Shown: piece after piece, positions 1 through 10,091 of the stretch
Numbering within the stretch: the first letter of the stretch is position 1
How the letters are laid out: every line of letters begins with the position of its first letter
Origin: Treponema sp.
GTDB taxonomy: Bacteria > Spirochaetota > Spirochaetia > Treponematales > Treponemataceae
Reading direction: 5' to 3'
Length of the DNA: 49,675 nt
Assembly (NCBI GenBank): GCA_017392945.1
Contig: JAFOSK010000067.1
Coordinates: 1 to 49,675, forward strand
The notes under the pieces: generated by a model
What the model saw: only the letters and a program-made list of their open reading frames with translations
Told to the model about the DNA's origin: nothing
The model's database searches: none
Program-made: the position numbers and the translations under genes

Positions 1-35
1 ATTTTATAGCTGAAAAGTAAATTTTTCCACTTAAA

Positions 36-995
36 TTAATTCTCTTTGAGAACCTGCGCGTTTTGTCGTATATCCTGACGGAAATTTTCTTCATCATAAC
101 ATTTCATTGTTTTAAGAGTTTCTTTCATGCAGGCTTCAAGTCTTCTTAATGGAATCGAGCAGAAGATTTCTACGAGTTCTTTGTCCAATTGAGTTCCGGC
201 AGAGAGTTTCAGCTCTGAAACAGCTTCTTCATGAGGAAGAGATGCCTTGTAAGATCTGCTCATTGTAAGGGCAGAATAGGTATCGGCGATTGCAATGATC
301 CGTGATTCAAGTGGAATTTCATCGCTTGAAAGGTGGTAGTATCCGGTACCGTCAACCCGTTCATGGTGGTATTTTATCCAGTCCAGAATTTCGGTAAGCG
401 ATGGAATTGGTTTTAGGATTTTTACTCCGATTTCAGGGTGCCGGCGCATAAAATCCCATTCTTCTTTTTGCAGTTTTCCTGTTTTCTGAATTATTGAACG
501 CGGAATTCCTAATTTTCCGATGTCCAGCAAAAGGGAAGCACATTTTAAATTGCTGGGATTTATAAGTATTTTGTAACTGAACGGAAGATATTCATATAAG
601 AGCATGGTCAGGCTCTGTACATGCAGCGAATGTCCGTCCAGATTAGGATCTCCGGCTTCAAGAACACCAACGATTGCTTTGATTACATCAAGAGAAGTGT
701 TTTCTACATTTTTTACATATGAAAAAAAACACTGAATTAATGCAAAGAAAAGTACAGAAAAACTTATAAGGATAATGCTATATGCATATTCTATGTCAGT
801 TGAATTATATGCATTCAAACAGAACAGACAGGCTGTAATCGGAACAAGAATCATGAATACAGAAATAGCAGTTGAAGAAAAATCTCTTTTTCTTAAGACA
901 TTCTGCCTTATATAGAGATTACATAATATGGAAAAAATTGATAATAAGTTTATGATTAATGCTAAAACTATGATGTATGGTCTTACTATGTTCAT
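36..995 (-). CDS. Membrane-anchored HD-GYP domain protein with degenerate active site
   Basis: 319 aa. Residues 1-95 hold about three hydrophobic segments, then an HD-GYP domain (about 105-290). HD-GYP proteins normally hydrolyse cyclic di-GMP using a metal-binding HD pair and a GYP motif. Here the usual HDIGK reads LDIGK (Leu157-Asp158), so the HD histidine is gone, and the GYP motif reads GYY (218-220). The HHERxDGTG stretch (210-218) is intact. The protein may therefore be a c-di-GMP sensor or weak enzyme rather than a normal phosphodiesterase. The start follows a strong AAGGAGG 5 nt upstream. It lies 14 bp after a GGDEF gene on the same strand, so the two are probably co-transcribed and act on the same messenger. 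The family is clear; the loss of activity is inferred. Confidence 0.85.
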   Translation of the reverse strand: MNIVRPYIIVLALIINLLSIFSILCNLYIRQNVLRKRDFSSTAISVFMILVPITACLFCLNAYNSTDIEYAYSIILISFSVLFFALIQCFFSYVKNVENTSLDVIKAIVGVLEAGDPNLDGHSLHVQSLTMLLYEYLPFSYKILINPSNLKCASLLLDIGKLGIPRSIIQKTGKLQKEEWDFMRRHPEIGVKILKPIPSLTEILDWIKYHHERVDGTGYYHLSSDEIPLESRIIAIADTYSALTMSRSYKASLPHEEAVSELKLSAGTQLDKELVEIFCSIPLRRLEACMKETLKTMKCYDEENFRQDIRQNAQVLKEN

Positions 996-1009
996 TTTGT
1001 CCTCCTTGC

Positions 1010-2182
1010 TTAAATATTGCAGCTGTCTTCGCTCGTGTTTTCTGCAGAATTAATTTGATTTTTTCCTGAACGTTTTGATATGTACAGAGCTTCGTCGGCA
1101 CGCTTGTAGGCATTATCAATGTCTGTATCAGAGCTGGTTAATTCTGTAAATCCAAAGGAAGCGTGAAGACCGTTTAGTTCGTAAAGGTTTATTTCGTTCA
1201 TATTGTGCAACAGTGTCGAAAGCAATTTTTTAATTTCGGACTGATTGTTTTTTCCGCGAATAAAAATAATGAATTCATCCCCGCCTAATCTTCCTGCAAA
1301 ACTGAGTTTTTCACGTATGATTCTTTCCGGGTATGACCATTTGTCAAAGTCTTCTGTTCCTAATGTCTGAAGTATTGTTTTTCCTGTAATTTGAATTGCT
1401 TTGTCTCCGGTTTGATGCCCAAGCTGGTCATTTATCTGTTTGAATCCATCCAGATCAAGAAGACAAAGAACTTTGTAGTCGTCGTCTTTACGGCGCAGAA
1501 TTTCTTTTGCAATTGAAAAGAATTTTCCGCGGTTTAATAGTGAAGTCAAGGAGTCAAAACTTGATTTTATCTGTAGTTCCTTCTGGATATGAAGGTCTTT
1601 TTTATAAAGTACGAATTGAGTTATTCTAGTTCTTTGAAAAGTGTAGTGTAATCCGATGGAAAGAATTATTACGATGGACGCACTATAGGTATCATGATAG
1701 GCTATTGAAAATGTTTTGAATGTAAAGGAAGTGAATATAAAGGTTATGGTAGAAATTATCAGCAGCATGGACATTCGGATCATTTTGTCAATAAAAGAAA
1801 CTGCGCAAAGTATAAGTAGTATATGATACATTGTGGCAGGCATATAGGGGCGCAATATTGATTCAATAATGCCATAGGAAAGCATGACTACGGTTGCAAT
1901 ATATAAAAAGAAGCAGTTGTGTTGATTAGATGCAATTGAAAAAAATAAAAGCCATAGTTCAAGTAAAAAGGCAAGTGTTACATATATTGCATAAAAGTAA
2001 GTATGGGTATTTGTAAAGCCGAACAGGTTAAGTATGCAGAAAATAAGGTAAAAGACATTTACGGTAAGAAACCAGGAAATAAGGATAATAATGTGCTTGC
2101 GATTAGTTGAGACGATCAGGTCTTTGCAGTCCTGATAAGTTTCTTTGTTATAGCCATAATTATCAAAGGAATTTTCTGACAT
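1010..2182 (-). CDS. Membrane GGDEF diguanylate cyclase
   Basis: 390 aa. Roughly six hydrophobic segments (about 25-190) are followed by a C-terminal GGDEF domain. The signature RLGGDEF is intact, as are DxLTSLLNR and DLDGFKQIND, so synthesis of c-di-GMP from two GTP is expected. The RxxD inhibitory site that would sit just before the signature is absent, so product inhibition through that site is unlikely. I chose the ATG at 2182 because GGAG lies 7 nt upstream; an ATG 42 nt further upstream has no Shine-Dalgarno. The downstream gene is the degenerate HD-GYP protein. The N-terminal membrane part resembles no sensor domain I can name. Confidence 0.9.
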   Translation of the reverse strand: MSENSFDNYGYNKETYQDCKDLIVSTNRKHIIILISWFLTVNVFYLIFCILNLFGFTNTHTYFYAIYVTLAFLLELWLLFFSIASNQHNCFFLYIATVVMLSYGIIESILRPYMPATMYHILLILCAVSFIDKMIRMSMLLIISTITFIFTSFTFKTFSIAYHDTYSASIVIILSIGLHYTFQRTRITQFVLYKKDLHIQKELQIKSSFDSLTSLLNRGKFFSIAKEILRRKDDDYKVLCLLDLDGFKQINDQLGHQTGDKAIQITGKTILQTLGTEDFDKWSYPERIIREKLSFAGRLGGDEFIIFIRGKNNQSEIKKLLSTLLHNMNEINLYELNGLHASFGFTELTSSDTDIDNAYKRADEALYISKRSGKNQINSAENTSEDSCNI

Positions 2183-2364
2183 ACAAAATCTCCGGTCTGA
2201 AAGAGTCTGATGCTTTGTCATCATATTATCACTTTGTATTCTACTATGGAAATTTTTTGTTTACAATTTTTTTCTGTGAATTAAGGGAAATAAAGGATAA
2301 TAAAAGGCTCTATGAGAACTTCTGTTTCAGATTTGTTTTGAAACAGAAGTCTTTCGGAGTTTTA

Positions 2365-3546
2365 TTAAAGTCCTCTTGCCCATTCGTAAGTGCTGAGGTA
2401 TGGATCCGGTTTTATTGCTCCGGGGGTTGACCATATTTCATCGATGAGACCATTTTTATTTATTTTTCCTATACGGACTTGTTTGTAAAGATGCTGGTTG
2501 GAACCGTCAATTGTAACTGTCCCTTCTGGTGCTGTGAAGCTTAAGCCTTTAGAAGCCACTCTTACGGCTTCTACATCAAAACTGCCTGCCTTTTCGCATG
2601 CTTTTGCCCACATGTGAACGGCTATGTATCCGGCTTCTATAGGATCTCCGGTAACACGGTTAAGCCCATATTCTGATTTGTATTCATTTACAAATTTTTC
2701 ATTGTGCGGAGTTTCTGTTGTTTCGTAATAATTCCATGCGACAAGGTGACCGGAAAGATATTCTGCACCTATTGAAGATACTTCTTCTTCTGCAATAGAA
2801 AAGCTCATTACCGGCAGATTTGCAGAAGTGAATCCGGCGTCTTTTAATTGTCGGAAGAACTGAGCATTTGAATCTCCGTTTAGGGAATTTATTATTACGT
2901 CCGGTTTTTCTTTTCTGATCTGTTCAATAAGTTCTGAAAATTCTATGTGTCCCATTGGAAAATATTCTTCTCCAACGCATTCGGCATTCAGCTGTGACAG
3001 CTGAGCTTTGATTATTCGGTTTGCTGTCCGCGGAAACACATAATCGCTTCCTATAAGAAACATTTTTTTTCCAAAATTTTCAGCACAGTAGTCTACGGCC
3101 GGAACAACCTGCTGGTTAGGGGAAGCACCCATGTACATGATGTTAGGACTTGCTTCCATTCCTTCGTATTGAACAGGATACCAGAGAAGACCGAATAGTT
3201 CTTCAAAAACAGGTTTTACCGCTTTCCGGGAGGCGCTTGTCCAGCATCCGAATACGGTTACAACTTTGTCGTCCTGAAGAAGTTTGCGTGCTTTCTCTGA
3301 GAAAGTCGCAGGATCGCTTGCTCCGTCTTCTTCTATGACCTTTATTTTTTTTCCAAGGACTCCTCCGTTTTTGTTGAGTTCTTTTATGGCCAGAAGTTCG
3401 GAATCTCTTACAGCAGTTTCGCTTATAGCCATTGTGCCTGAAAGTGAATGCAGAATGCCGACCTTTATAGAGCCCTTGTTGTTACCGCTGCAGCCTGAGA
3501 TTGTCAATAATATTGAAAGTGCTGCAATGCCTGTCAGTTTTTTCAT
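2365..3546 (-). CDS. UrtA/AmiC-like solute-binding lipoprotein without a transporter
   Basis: 393 aa. A lipoprotein signal ends at a lipobox (ISGC, Cys19). The mature part is a periplasmic type I binding fold of the branched-chain amino acid/urea/amide class: [14 protein letters not shown] at the N-terminus, then LWYPVQYEG and [11 protein letters not shown], which resemble urea-binding UrtA. The usual partners (permeases UrtB/C and ATPases UrtD/E) are absent on either side. Its ATG overlaps the stop of the receptor adenylate cyclase (ATGA), with GGAGG inside the end of that gene, so the two are translationally coupled. The context suggests a ligand receptor feeding the cyclase rather than a transporter component; that role is inferred, and the ligand (urea, amide or amino acid) cannot be read from sequence. 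Confidence 0.85.
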   Translation of the reverse strand: MKKLTGIAALSILLTISGCSGNNKGSIKVGILHSLSGTMAISETAVRDSELLAIKELNKNGGVLGKKIKVIEEDGASDPATFSEKARKLLQDDKVVTVFGCWTSASRKAVKPVFEELFGLLWYPVQYEGMEASPNIMYMGASPNQQVVPAVDYCAENFGKKMFLIGSDYVFPRTANRIIKAQLSQLNAECVGEEYFPMGHIEFSELIEQIRKEKPDVIINSLNGDSNAQFFRQLKDAGFTSANLPVMSFSIAEEEVSSIGAEYLSGHLVAWNYYETTETPHNEKFVNEYKSEYGLNRVTGDPIEAGYIAVHMWAKACEKAGSFDVEAVRVASKGLSFTAPEGTVTIDGSNQHLYKQVRIGKINKNGLIDEIWSTPGAIKPDPYLSTYEWARGL

Positions 3547-6500
3547 TTTTCCTCCAGAATGTCGTATGTTGTCATTATCCCTTTGCCTTTTATGTTGCTT
3601 TGTATCGGCTCAGAGAAGTTTATGTTCGTTTCTTTTAGAAGATCGTGCACTGTTTCCGAAACCCTGATTGTCCCTGGGGTAGCGATCGATTCCATACGGC
3701 TTGCAACGTTTACGGTATTTCCCCAGACATCATAAATGAATTTTGTTTTTCCAATAACACCTGCTGTTACAGGACCGCTGTTCAAACCGATTCGCAGTGA
3801 GAATTTTACTTTAGAGGATTTGTTGAATTCTTCAACGTCTATGAGCATTCCTTTTGCGAATTCTACCATTATTTGTGCATGCTGCTTGTTTTCTGAAGGA
3901 ATTCCGCAGGCTGCCATGTAAGAGTCTCCGATTGTCTTTATTTTTTCAACCCCATAATTTTTTGCCCTGTCATCAAATCGGCTGAACAAGTCGTTCAGTT
4001 CTCCTACAATTTCCTGCGCACTAAGGCCGCTGGACAGTTTTGTAAAGTCAACTATGTCAGAAAACAGAATTGTCGCTTCCTCAAAGTTTTCACCTATTGC
4101 GCGGATGCTTCCCTTGAGCTGATCTGCTATCTTGTCAGGAAGAATTGCTCGGATCAGCATGTCAGATTTCTCTTTTTCTATGGCAAGTTCGGATGTTCTT
4201 TGGTGAACAATCTGATCAAGGCGTATGTTTTCTATTTGTATTTTGCGCTGTTTGTAATAGAAGAAAAGAATCGTCGAACCGAGTATAAGGATTGCTGTTA
4301 TTATCCAGAAGACAGGCATTTGGTATAGGTACGGTTTTTGAACGAAAAGCATAGCCTCCGCTTGTTCCGAATAAAATCCGTCGCCGTTTATTGCGTTTAC
4401 ATAAAAAGTATGTTTTCCTGGCTTAAGGTTTGTGTAAGAAAGCGTTCTTTCTGAATTAGGAGCCGAAAAGGAAGTTTCAAAATTCGTAAGTTTATGGGTA
4501 AACTGAATGCGTTCGGGTGCATCGAAACTTAATCCTGTGAATTTTATGATTACACGTTTTGTTCCCGGATTCAATACGATCTGCTTTGATACGTTTGTAT
4601 AAAGCTTGTTATCTACGGTTACGCTTTCTATGTGTACTAAAGGCATTACGGGATTTTCAAAAACCTTTATGGGGTCAAAAATGGCGATTCCATCTACCAT
4701 TGTAAACCATATCCGTCCGTGCTTATCGATCATACTTTTTGAAGTTGAGGTAATTCCAGCGGAATCGACGCCGTCATTTTTGTTGTAGAACTTCATGTTT
4801 ATATTTTCATTCTTCCCGCTGGCTGCATCTATGATACTTTTAAACGGACTTGAACAAATTCCGTGATTGCTTGTAAGCCACAAAGTGTTGCTGCTGTCTG
4901 CAAGTATCTGGAACACTGAACCTGTATCAAGCTCCTGATCAGAACTTATGCTTTCGTATTTTGCCGGCTTAAATCTGTCCATGTCGAAACCGGAACACCT
5001 TGTAATACCGCTTCCGCTGCAAATCCAATAGGCTCCGTCAACGTCTTGTGTGATTTTGAATATTACGTTTCCAGCCAGGCCATCTTGCGAAGTAATGTGG
5101 GAAACTATCTGCTCGTCTTTCATCAGGTAGATTCCGTTTCCGTCCGTTCCAATCCATATGATATTATTTGTGTCCTGATAAATTTCCATAATATATTCGT
5201 TTTCAAGTCCGCTGTTTTGCTTGAAAGTTTTCAGACTGCCGTCGGCATGTATGATTGTAAGGCCTGTCGTCGTTCCAACGTATATTTCTCCCGGTGCGGT
5301 TTCAATTGACACTCTTACTTTGTTTCCTGCCAGACCGTTGTCGGTTGTCCAGCTTGTAATTTCATTGTTTTTGAATCTTAACTGTCCGGGTTTTTTATAA
5401 CAGCTTACAAGGATTGCTCCGCTTTTTGCTGCGGTTACATCTCTTATGCGGATTCCTTTTGTATATTCGGTCAGTTTGTTCTTTACTTCTTCATCGTTTT
5501 CATAGCAGAGTACACCGTTGTCTGTTCCGATCCATATTCTGCCGGATCGTTCTTCTGTTATGCTGTTTACCGGAACATGGAGTTTCATCATTGTGAATTT
5601 TCCGTGAGTAAGTTTTCCGATTCCGCTTTTATCTGTGGCAAGCCATATATTTCCTTCACGGTCACATATGATCTTGTTGATATTTGCATTTGAAAGCTGC
5701 TGATGGGAATATTCGTGAAATTTGCCGTTTTCATAGGCAACGATTCCGCGCTCTGTTCCGAACCAGATGATTCCTGTTGGGGAAGAATAAACTGAACATG
5801 TGGAACAGGAATCCAGGAGTGTGCCTGTAGTGATTTTTTTTACATTTCCATTGCTTGCACAGAATATACCCTGTTCTCCAAGACCAATCCAGAAAATGCC
5901 TTGCCTGTCCTGACAGATTGCCGTTGCAAGATAATTTCCAAACTGATCAAATTCTGGACGGGTGCGAAATATTCCGTCAGAAAAAAGGAACAGACCTTTT
6001 TCGTTTGCGGTTGTAAGCCAGATCCTCCCGGCGGTATCGCAGTAGAATGCGGTTGCAATTATTCCTTTTGATACGGTTCCTGCCTCAAACTGCGGGGTTA
6101 TAAGGTGACCTGCAGGAGTCAGGTAAACTACACCAGCAGCTGTTCCGATCCATATATTGCCGTTTTTATCTTCCATAAGAGCTCTTACAGAATTGTTAGG
6201 AAGTCCGTTTTCAGTTGTGTAATGTCTGTTGGTGTTGTCGTAGGTAAGCATCTGCAGACCTTCATCATTAGAGCCTACCCAAAGTCTTCTCTTTGAATCT
6301 TCCATCAGAACACGGGCAGAGCAGAATTCCAGGTCATTTGTATTTGATTTTTTGAATGTACTGAATTCAACGCCGTCAAATTTTACAAGACCTTCATATG
6401 TTCCTATATTTATATAGCCGTCTTTTGTCTGAATTATGTCTGTTGATGTGGTGCCTGAAAGTTTTCCGAATGTATTCCATGACTGATATACATAATTATC

Positions 6501-6575
6501 AAAAAAAGAATCCTGACAGAATGCGTTCCGGCACAATATCAGAGCCAGGGCAAAGAATAAAACGATTTTCTTCAT
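3543..6575 (-). CDS. Receptor adenylate cyclase: periplasmic propeller, Y_Y_Y domain, class III cyclase
   Basis: 1010 aa. A signal peptide (to about residue 20) precedes about a dozen two-component-regulator propeller repeats (IWIGT, LWVGS and similar, about 40-640). A Y_Y_Y-type beta domain (about 660-745), one membrane helix (about 755-775), a short coiled linker and a class III nucleotide cyclase (about 825-1005) follow. Both metal aspartates are present (D840, D884), plus the transition-state Asn956 and Arg960. The base-selecting Lys880 and Asp949 mark ATP rather than GTP as substrate, so it should make cAMP as a homodimer. The propeller architecture is common on histidine kinases; a cyclase output is less common. 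No clear Shine-Dalgarno is seen. It is translationally coupled to the downstream binding lipoprotein. Confidence 0.93.
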   Translation of the reverse strand: MKKIVLFFALALILCRNAFCQDSFFDNYVYQSWNTFGKLSGTTSTDIIQTKDGYINIGTYEGLVKFDGVEFSTFKKSNTNDLEFCSARVLMEDSKRRLWVGSNDEGLQMLTYDNTNRHYTTENGLPNNSVRALMEDKNGNIWIGTAAGVVYLTPAGHLITPQFEAGTVSKGIIATAFYCDTAGRIWLTTANEKGLFLFSDGIFRTRPEFDQFGNYLATAICQDRQGIFWIGLGEQGIFCASNGNVKKITTGTLLDSCSTCSVYSSPTGIIWFGTERGIVAYENGKFHEYSHQQLSNANINKIICDREGNIWLATDKSGIGKLTHGKFTMMKLHVPVNSITEERSGRIWIGTDNGVLCYENDEEVKNKLTEYTKGIRIRDVTAAKSGAILVSCYKKPGQLRFKNNEITSWTTDNGLAGNKVRVSIETAPGEIYVGTTTGLTIIHADGSLKTFKQNSGLENEYIMEIYQDTNNIIWIGTDGNGIYLMKDEQIVSHITSQDGLAGNVIFKITQDVDGAYWICSGSGITRCSGFDMDRFKPAKYESISSDQELDTGSVFQILADSSNTLWLTSNHGICSSPFKSIIDAASGKNENINMKFYNKNDGVDSAGITSTSKSMIDKHGRIWFTMVDGIAIFDPIKVFENPVMPLVHIESVTVDNKLYTNVSKQIVLNPGTKRVIIKFTGLSFDAPERIQFTHKLTNFETSFSAPNSERTLSYTNLKPGKHTFYVNAINGDGFYSEQAEAMLFVQKPYLYQMPVFWIITAILILGSTILFFYYKQRKIQIENIRLDQIVHQRTSELAIEKEKSDMLIRAILPDKIADQLKGSIRAIGENFEEATILFSDIVDFTKLSSGLSAQEIVGELNDLFSRFDDRAKNYGVEKIKTIGDSYMAACGIPSENKQHAQIMVEFAKGMLIDVEEFNKSSKVKFSLRIGLNSGPVTAGVIGKTKFIYDVWGNTVNVASRMESIATPGTIRVSETVHDLLKETNINFSEPIQSNIKGKGIMTTYDILEEK

Positions 6576-6694
6576 AGATAATATTATTTTATTGAATTCC
6601 TAAATTCGCAATAAAAAAATAACAAAATAAGTTTTTTTTGAATTTGTCAAAATAATAAAGATTTTAGACGTATGAGATATTTTTTTGAAACCTA

Positions 6695-6723
6695 TTGTTC
6701 TAATATGGAAAAATATCAATAAT
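6695..6723 (+). promoter_or_regulatory. Candidate promoter for the phosphodiester glycosidase-like gene
   Basis: TTGTTC, 17-bp spacer, AATAAT, ending 6 nt before the ATG at 6730. No Shine-Dalgarno precedes that ATG. The geometry matches several other promoters in the window and would give a leaderless transcript. The hexamers are only moderate matches. Confidence 0.35.
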
Positions 6724-6729
6724 AAATGC

Positions 6730-7542
6730 ATGCAAAAAATTTTTTTTCTTAATCCGATTTTTCTTGCTTTGGTAATGTTTTTGACTTCCTGCGTTACATT
6801 TCCTAATTGCAGCGGTTCTCAACTTCCTCCAGAATTGCAGACTGCAGAAGAAACAGAATGGGAAACTGTTTCGCCGTTCATACAGCGTTATGACTATAGA
6901 AATTCAAAGATGGACTATCATATTGTTTGTATTGATCTTAATGCAAAATGGAAAATTGTCTCTTATCCTGAAAAAAAAGGCTGGGTCAGACCTGTATCTG
7001 TAGGTTCCTTTGCACGCCGCTCAAATTCGGATATTGCAATAAATGCAAATCCATTTTTGTTTACTTCAAGAATAATCTGGTGGTCAAAAATAAAACCGAT
7101 CGGGGTTTGCCGAACTGACAGCAGGGATGTCTCTGCTTTTGAACCGAGATTTTGTTCTCTTAGTTTCTATAAAGATGAGGACGGAACGTATAGGGCCGAG
7201 ATAGAAGACAGCCAGGATATGCTTAATGAGAAAAATCCTATTCATGCCTATGGCGGATTTTTTACTGTATACCGCGATGGAAAAGTATATGAATTTCAGA
7301 GGATTAATGACGTCAGAAGTGCGGCTGCTGTTTCTGACAACGGAAAGAAATTATATCTTATGGTAGGAAAAAATCTCTCTTTTGAAGATACGGCAGAAAT
7401 TTTTAAAGCTCTGGGATGTGATGCTGCCATGGAATTTGACGGAGGCTCTTCTTCTCAGATGACAGTAAATAAACGGTATGTTTTTTTTAATTTTCCGCCA
7501 AGAAAGGTTGCTTCTGTATTCGGGCTAAGGCTGTTGAAATAA
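6730..7542 (+). CDS. Phosphodiester glycosidase (NAGPA) family lipoprotein
   Basis: 270 aa from the ATG at 6730. This start gives a compact lipoprotein signal with lipobox FLTSC (Cys21); a TTG 45 nt upstream would make the signal unusually long. The mature part matches the phosphodiester alpha-N-acetylglucosaminidase family (PF09992): the INANPF segment near the start of the domain, a conserved YGGFF, and near the C-terminus AMEFDGGSSSQM, the hallmark DGGxS motif. In bacteria the family acts outside the cytoplasm on glycosidic phosphodiesters, or is exopolysaccharide-associated; the substrate here is unknown. It is a single gene, divergent from the cyclase. Confidence 0.8.
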   Translation: MQKIFFLNPIFLALVMFLTSCVTFPNCSGSQLPPELQTAEETEWETVSPFIQRYDYRNSKMDYHIVCIDLNAKWKIVSYPEKKGWVRPVSVGSFARRSNSDIAINANPFLFTSRIIWWSKIKPIGVCRTDSRDVSAFEPRFCSLSFYKDEDGTYRAEIEDSQDMLNEKNPIHAYGGFFTVYRDGKVYEFQRINDVRSAAAVSDNGKKLYLMVGKNLSFEDTAEIFKALGCDAAMEFDGGSSSQMTVNKRYVFFNFPPRKVASVFGLRLLK

Positions 7543-7645
7543 AAAGAGTGCTGAAAATGATTGGATGACAAACGTTTGATTTATTCCTGTTTTTTAGGTT
7601 TTGTTCAGTGGTTTAGAAATAATAATGTGTTTGTCCAATATTTAA

Positions 7646-7674
7646 TTGACGAATGTAGATGTAAGGGGTAGAAT
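7646..7674 (+). promoter_or_regulatory. Promoter of the PilZ gene
   Basis: TTGACG, 17-bp spacer, TAGAAT: a good sigma-70-type match. The -10 ends 9 nt before the ATG at 7684, so transcription would start 2-3 nt before the start codon and the only purine-rich run (AAGGGG) would lie upstream of the transcript. Confidence 0.6.
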
Positions 7675-7683
7675 CAAAGAATC

Positions 7684-8811
7684 ATGATGTCAATTGCTAC
7701 AAATCAGCTCATTAATGAATATTACAATCGCTATCGAGAAAATGAACTTGTGTTCACAAAGGACATTATGCGCATTCTTCGTGTCGATCCACGGCAGATT
7801 TATGTAAAATGTGCTGGGGCTCAGTGGCCGTGTATCATAAATTCAACTTCGTTTCAGCAGGCAAAAATCATAGTCGGAACTTCGGGCGGTGCTTTTCAGC
7901 AGATTACAAAGAAAGACGCTCCTCCGGTAAACCTGCGATACGGATTTACAGAGCTTGATGGATCTCCTCTTGTATTCTTTGTAACTTGCCGTGTTTCGGA
8001 CGTTACTCCTTATATGAATTCCCATGATCTTGCTGTAGTAACGCTTTCATTTACGCAGCGTCCGCCGGATGATCTTATTTATAAACTTGGAACTCTCCTT
8101 GCTGCTGATGATAACTTTGCTCACCGTAAGGAAGACCGTATTACTATCAACGAAGATTCTAAACGTGCACTTGGAATAGATAAAAAAGAGACTATAATTT
8201 TTATTCAGAATGTTCCAAGAAGATGTATTCTGTGGAATCTCTCTTTTTCCGGGGCAAAAGTCGTTCTTATGGGAATACCTAAGTTTCTGGAAAATAAGGA
8301 ATGTGTTACACGGTTCATGTTCTCAGAGCCTAATGAGATAGTCGATGTAAAGGGTGTGATCGTGCAATCAGAGCCCGTAGAAGGCAGACAGGATCTTGCT
8401 GCTGTTGGAATAAAATTTGATGAGAATCAGGTTCCTCTTTCTTATAAAATTCGCATAAACGACTATCTTTCTACAACAAGAAAGAAAATGCTTGATGTTG
8501 CCGCTGCAAATTCAGTGAAGGTTCATGATCCTGTTGAGGCAGCAAAAAATAATATACGCAAGAATGAACAAACGGCTTCTGGAACTCAGGTACAGGTTCA
8601 GTCGCAGTCTGCCGGTCAGAGTGCTGTTCAAGCTTCCGCTCAGGAAAATACACAGACTGCGGAAACTGCTCAGACTCAGACAGCTCCTGCTGATGCGCCT
8701 GCTGCAAATGCCGCGCCTGTTGAAACTCCTGTTGCAGCTGCAGAGCAGCCAGCTTCTGCCGTACAGACGGCATCGGTGGCTTCTACAGCAGAAAATGCTC
8801 CTAAGCAGTGA
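7684..8811 (+). CDS. PilZ domain c-di-GMP receptor
   Basis: 375 aa. The N-terminal domain (about 1-140) is like the extra domain found in front of PilZ in treponemal and borrelial proteins. It is followed by a PilZ domain (about 145-260) with both c-di-GMP contact motifs: RxxxR (R148-R152) and NxSxxG (N185-G190). From about residue 285 the chain becomes a low-complexity tail rich in Ala, Gln, Thr and Pro, probably disordered. In other spirochaetes such proteins link c-di-GMP to motility and virulence; here a diguanylate cyclase lies 5.5 kb away. A TPR gene follows 59 bp downstream, probably in the same transcript. The start could also be the second Met at 7687. Confidence 0.88.
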   Translation: MMSIATNQLINEYYNRYRENELVFTKDIMRILRVDPRQIYVKCAGAQWPCIINSTSFQQAKIIVGTSGGAFQQITKKDAPPVNLRYGFTELDGSPLVFFVTCRVSDVTPYMNSHDLAVVTLSFTQRPPDDLIYKLGTLLAADDNFAHRKEDRITINEDSKRALGIDKKETIIFIQNVPRRCILWNLSFSGAKVVLMGIPKFLENKECVTRFMFSEPNEIVDVKGVIVQSEPVEGRQDLAAVGIKFDENQVPLSYKIRINDYLSTTRKKMLDVAAANSVKVHDPVEAAKNNIRKNEQTASGTQVQVQSQSAGQSAVQASAQENTQTAETAQTQTAPADAPAANAAPVETPVAAAEQPASAVQTASVASTAENAPKQ

Positions 8812-8870
8812 TGTTTTAAGACAGCGAATCAAAAAAAAATACAACTAATAATAATTTATCAGGATGTTTT

Positions 8871-10025
8871 ATGAGTCCCAAAAATCCATTGGAAACGATT
8901 TACTTTATAAATCTGCCGGAAGATTATAAGTTTTCTGATGCAGCCATGCAGATTGATGCCTCAATACCTCTCCCTGTTCAGAGAAAGGTAAAGGGAGATC
9001 CTAATGATTTTGACATGAATGATATTGCTCCGGAGCAGGTTCTTGCAGGAATTCTTACAGTTCTTGCATATGATTCTCATAATGAGCATCAGGATTATTA
9101 TCGTTCAATAATTACTAAGGCTAAGCCTAATATTAAGAAGGAACTTACCGAGGCGGCAATCCTTAAAACAAAGAATGAAGATTGGGAGCTTGCAGAAGAG
9201 CTTTTTATTACTATTCGGGGAATTGATCCGGAAGATAAGGCTGTTATACTTAATCTTGCGCTTTTCCTTGATCAGCGGGCAGAAAGTCATCGTCGTGCTG
9301 GTCTTACCGATGAAGCTGATGCATACGATAATGACGCCTTGGAATATTATAAGGAAGCTATGAATGCAGAACCTGCAATTCCAGATGCTTTTTTTAATGC
9401 TGGATTTTTCTATTTAAAGCAGCATGACTTTCATGAAGCGAAGGGGGCATTTGAAACGTATCTGGCTCTTACCTGTGATGCAAAGGATGAGGATATGGAT
9501 GAAAATGCAAAATACAAGCAGGAACGCGCACAGGAAATAGTTGACCGTATTTCCAATGAAAATATGGATGATGCTGCATTTGCAAAAGCATATAAGCTTA
9601 TTTCTACCGGCAAAGAGCAGGAGGGGTTGGATCAGATTCTTTCTTATATTTCTTCAAATCCAAAGGTATGGAATGCATGGTTCCTTATGGGCTGGGGATT
9701 ACGCAGGCTTCGTCGTTATTCTGATGCACAGAAAGCTTTTGAACAGGCATTGACTTGCGGTGGAGATTCCAATTCTGATACATATAACGAACTTGCGATC
9801 TGTTTTATGGAACAGGATAATATAGCAGAAGCTAAAAAAGCCTTGATAAAAGCTCTTGCAATTTCTCCTGAAGATACAAAGATAATCTCAAATCTTGGAT
9901 TTATATGTCTGAAAGAAGGTAACAGACCTGAGGCCCAAAAGTATTTTACGGCAGTTCTTGAATATAATCCTAATGATGCTATTGCTGTTTCAGAACTTGC
10001 AAAGCTTGAGTCTTCGGAAAATTAG
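8871..10025 (+). CDS. Tetratricopeptide repeat protein
   Basis: 384 aa with no signal peptide. From about residue 85 the protein is built of TPR helices, with clear units around WELAEELFITIRGIDPEDK, AFFNAGFFYLKQHDFHEAK, AWFLMGWGLRRLRRYSDAQ and IISNLGFICLKEGNRPEAQ. TPR arrays are protein-binding scaffolds; no enzymatic domain is visible. The first 80 residues are unique. An AGGA precedes the ATG. It follows the PilZ gene by 59 bp on the same strand, so it may be a partner of the c-di-GMP receptor; that is inference from position only. Confidence 0.8.
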   Translation: MSPKNPLETIYFINLPEDYKFSDAAMQIDASIPLPVQRKVKGDPNDFDMNDIAPEQVLAGILTVLAYDSHNEHQDYYRSIITKAKPNIKKELTEAAILKTKNEDWELAEELFITIRGIDPEDKAVILNLALFLDQRAESHRRAGLTDEADAYDNDALEYYKEAMNAEPAIPDAFFNAGFFYLKQHDFHEAKGAFETYLALTCDAKDEDMDENAKYKQERAQEIVDRISNENMDDAAFAKAYKLISTGKEQEGLDQILSYISSNPKVWNAWFLMGWGLRRLRRYSDAQKAFEQALTCGGDSNSDTYNELAICFMEQDNIAEAKKALIKALAISPEDTKIISNLGFICLKEGNRPEAQKYFTAVLEYNPNDAIAVSELAKLESSEN

Positions 10026-10059
10026 TTTTTGCTGCTGATATTCCGAATGGCTTTTAATC

Positions 10060-10091
10060 ATAAATCTGCTGTTTTAGAACGGCAGATTTAT
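10060..10091. terminator. Hairpin between convergent genes
   Basis: A 10-bp perfect stem (ATAAATCTGC pairing with GCAGATTTAT) with a 12-nt loop, between the plus-strand TPR gene and the minus-strand DUF192 gene. It overlaps the last codons of the latter. The following T-tract is weak, so terminator activity is uncertain. Confidence 0.4.
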
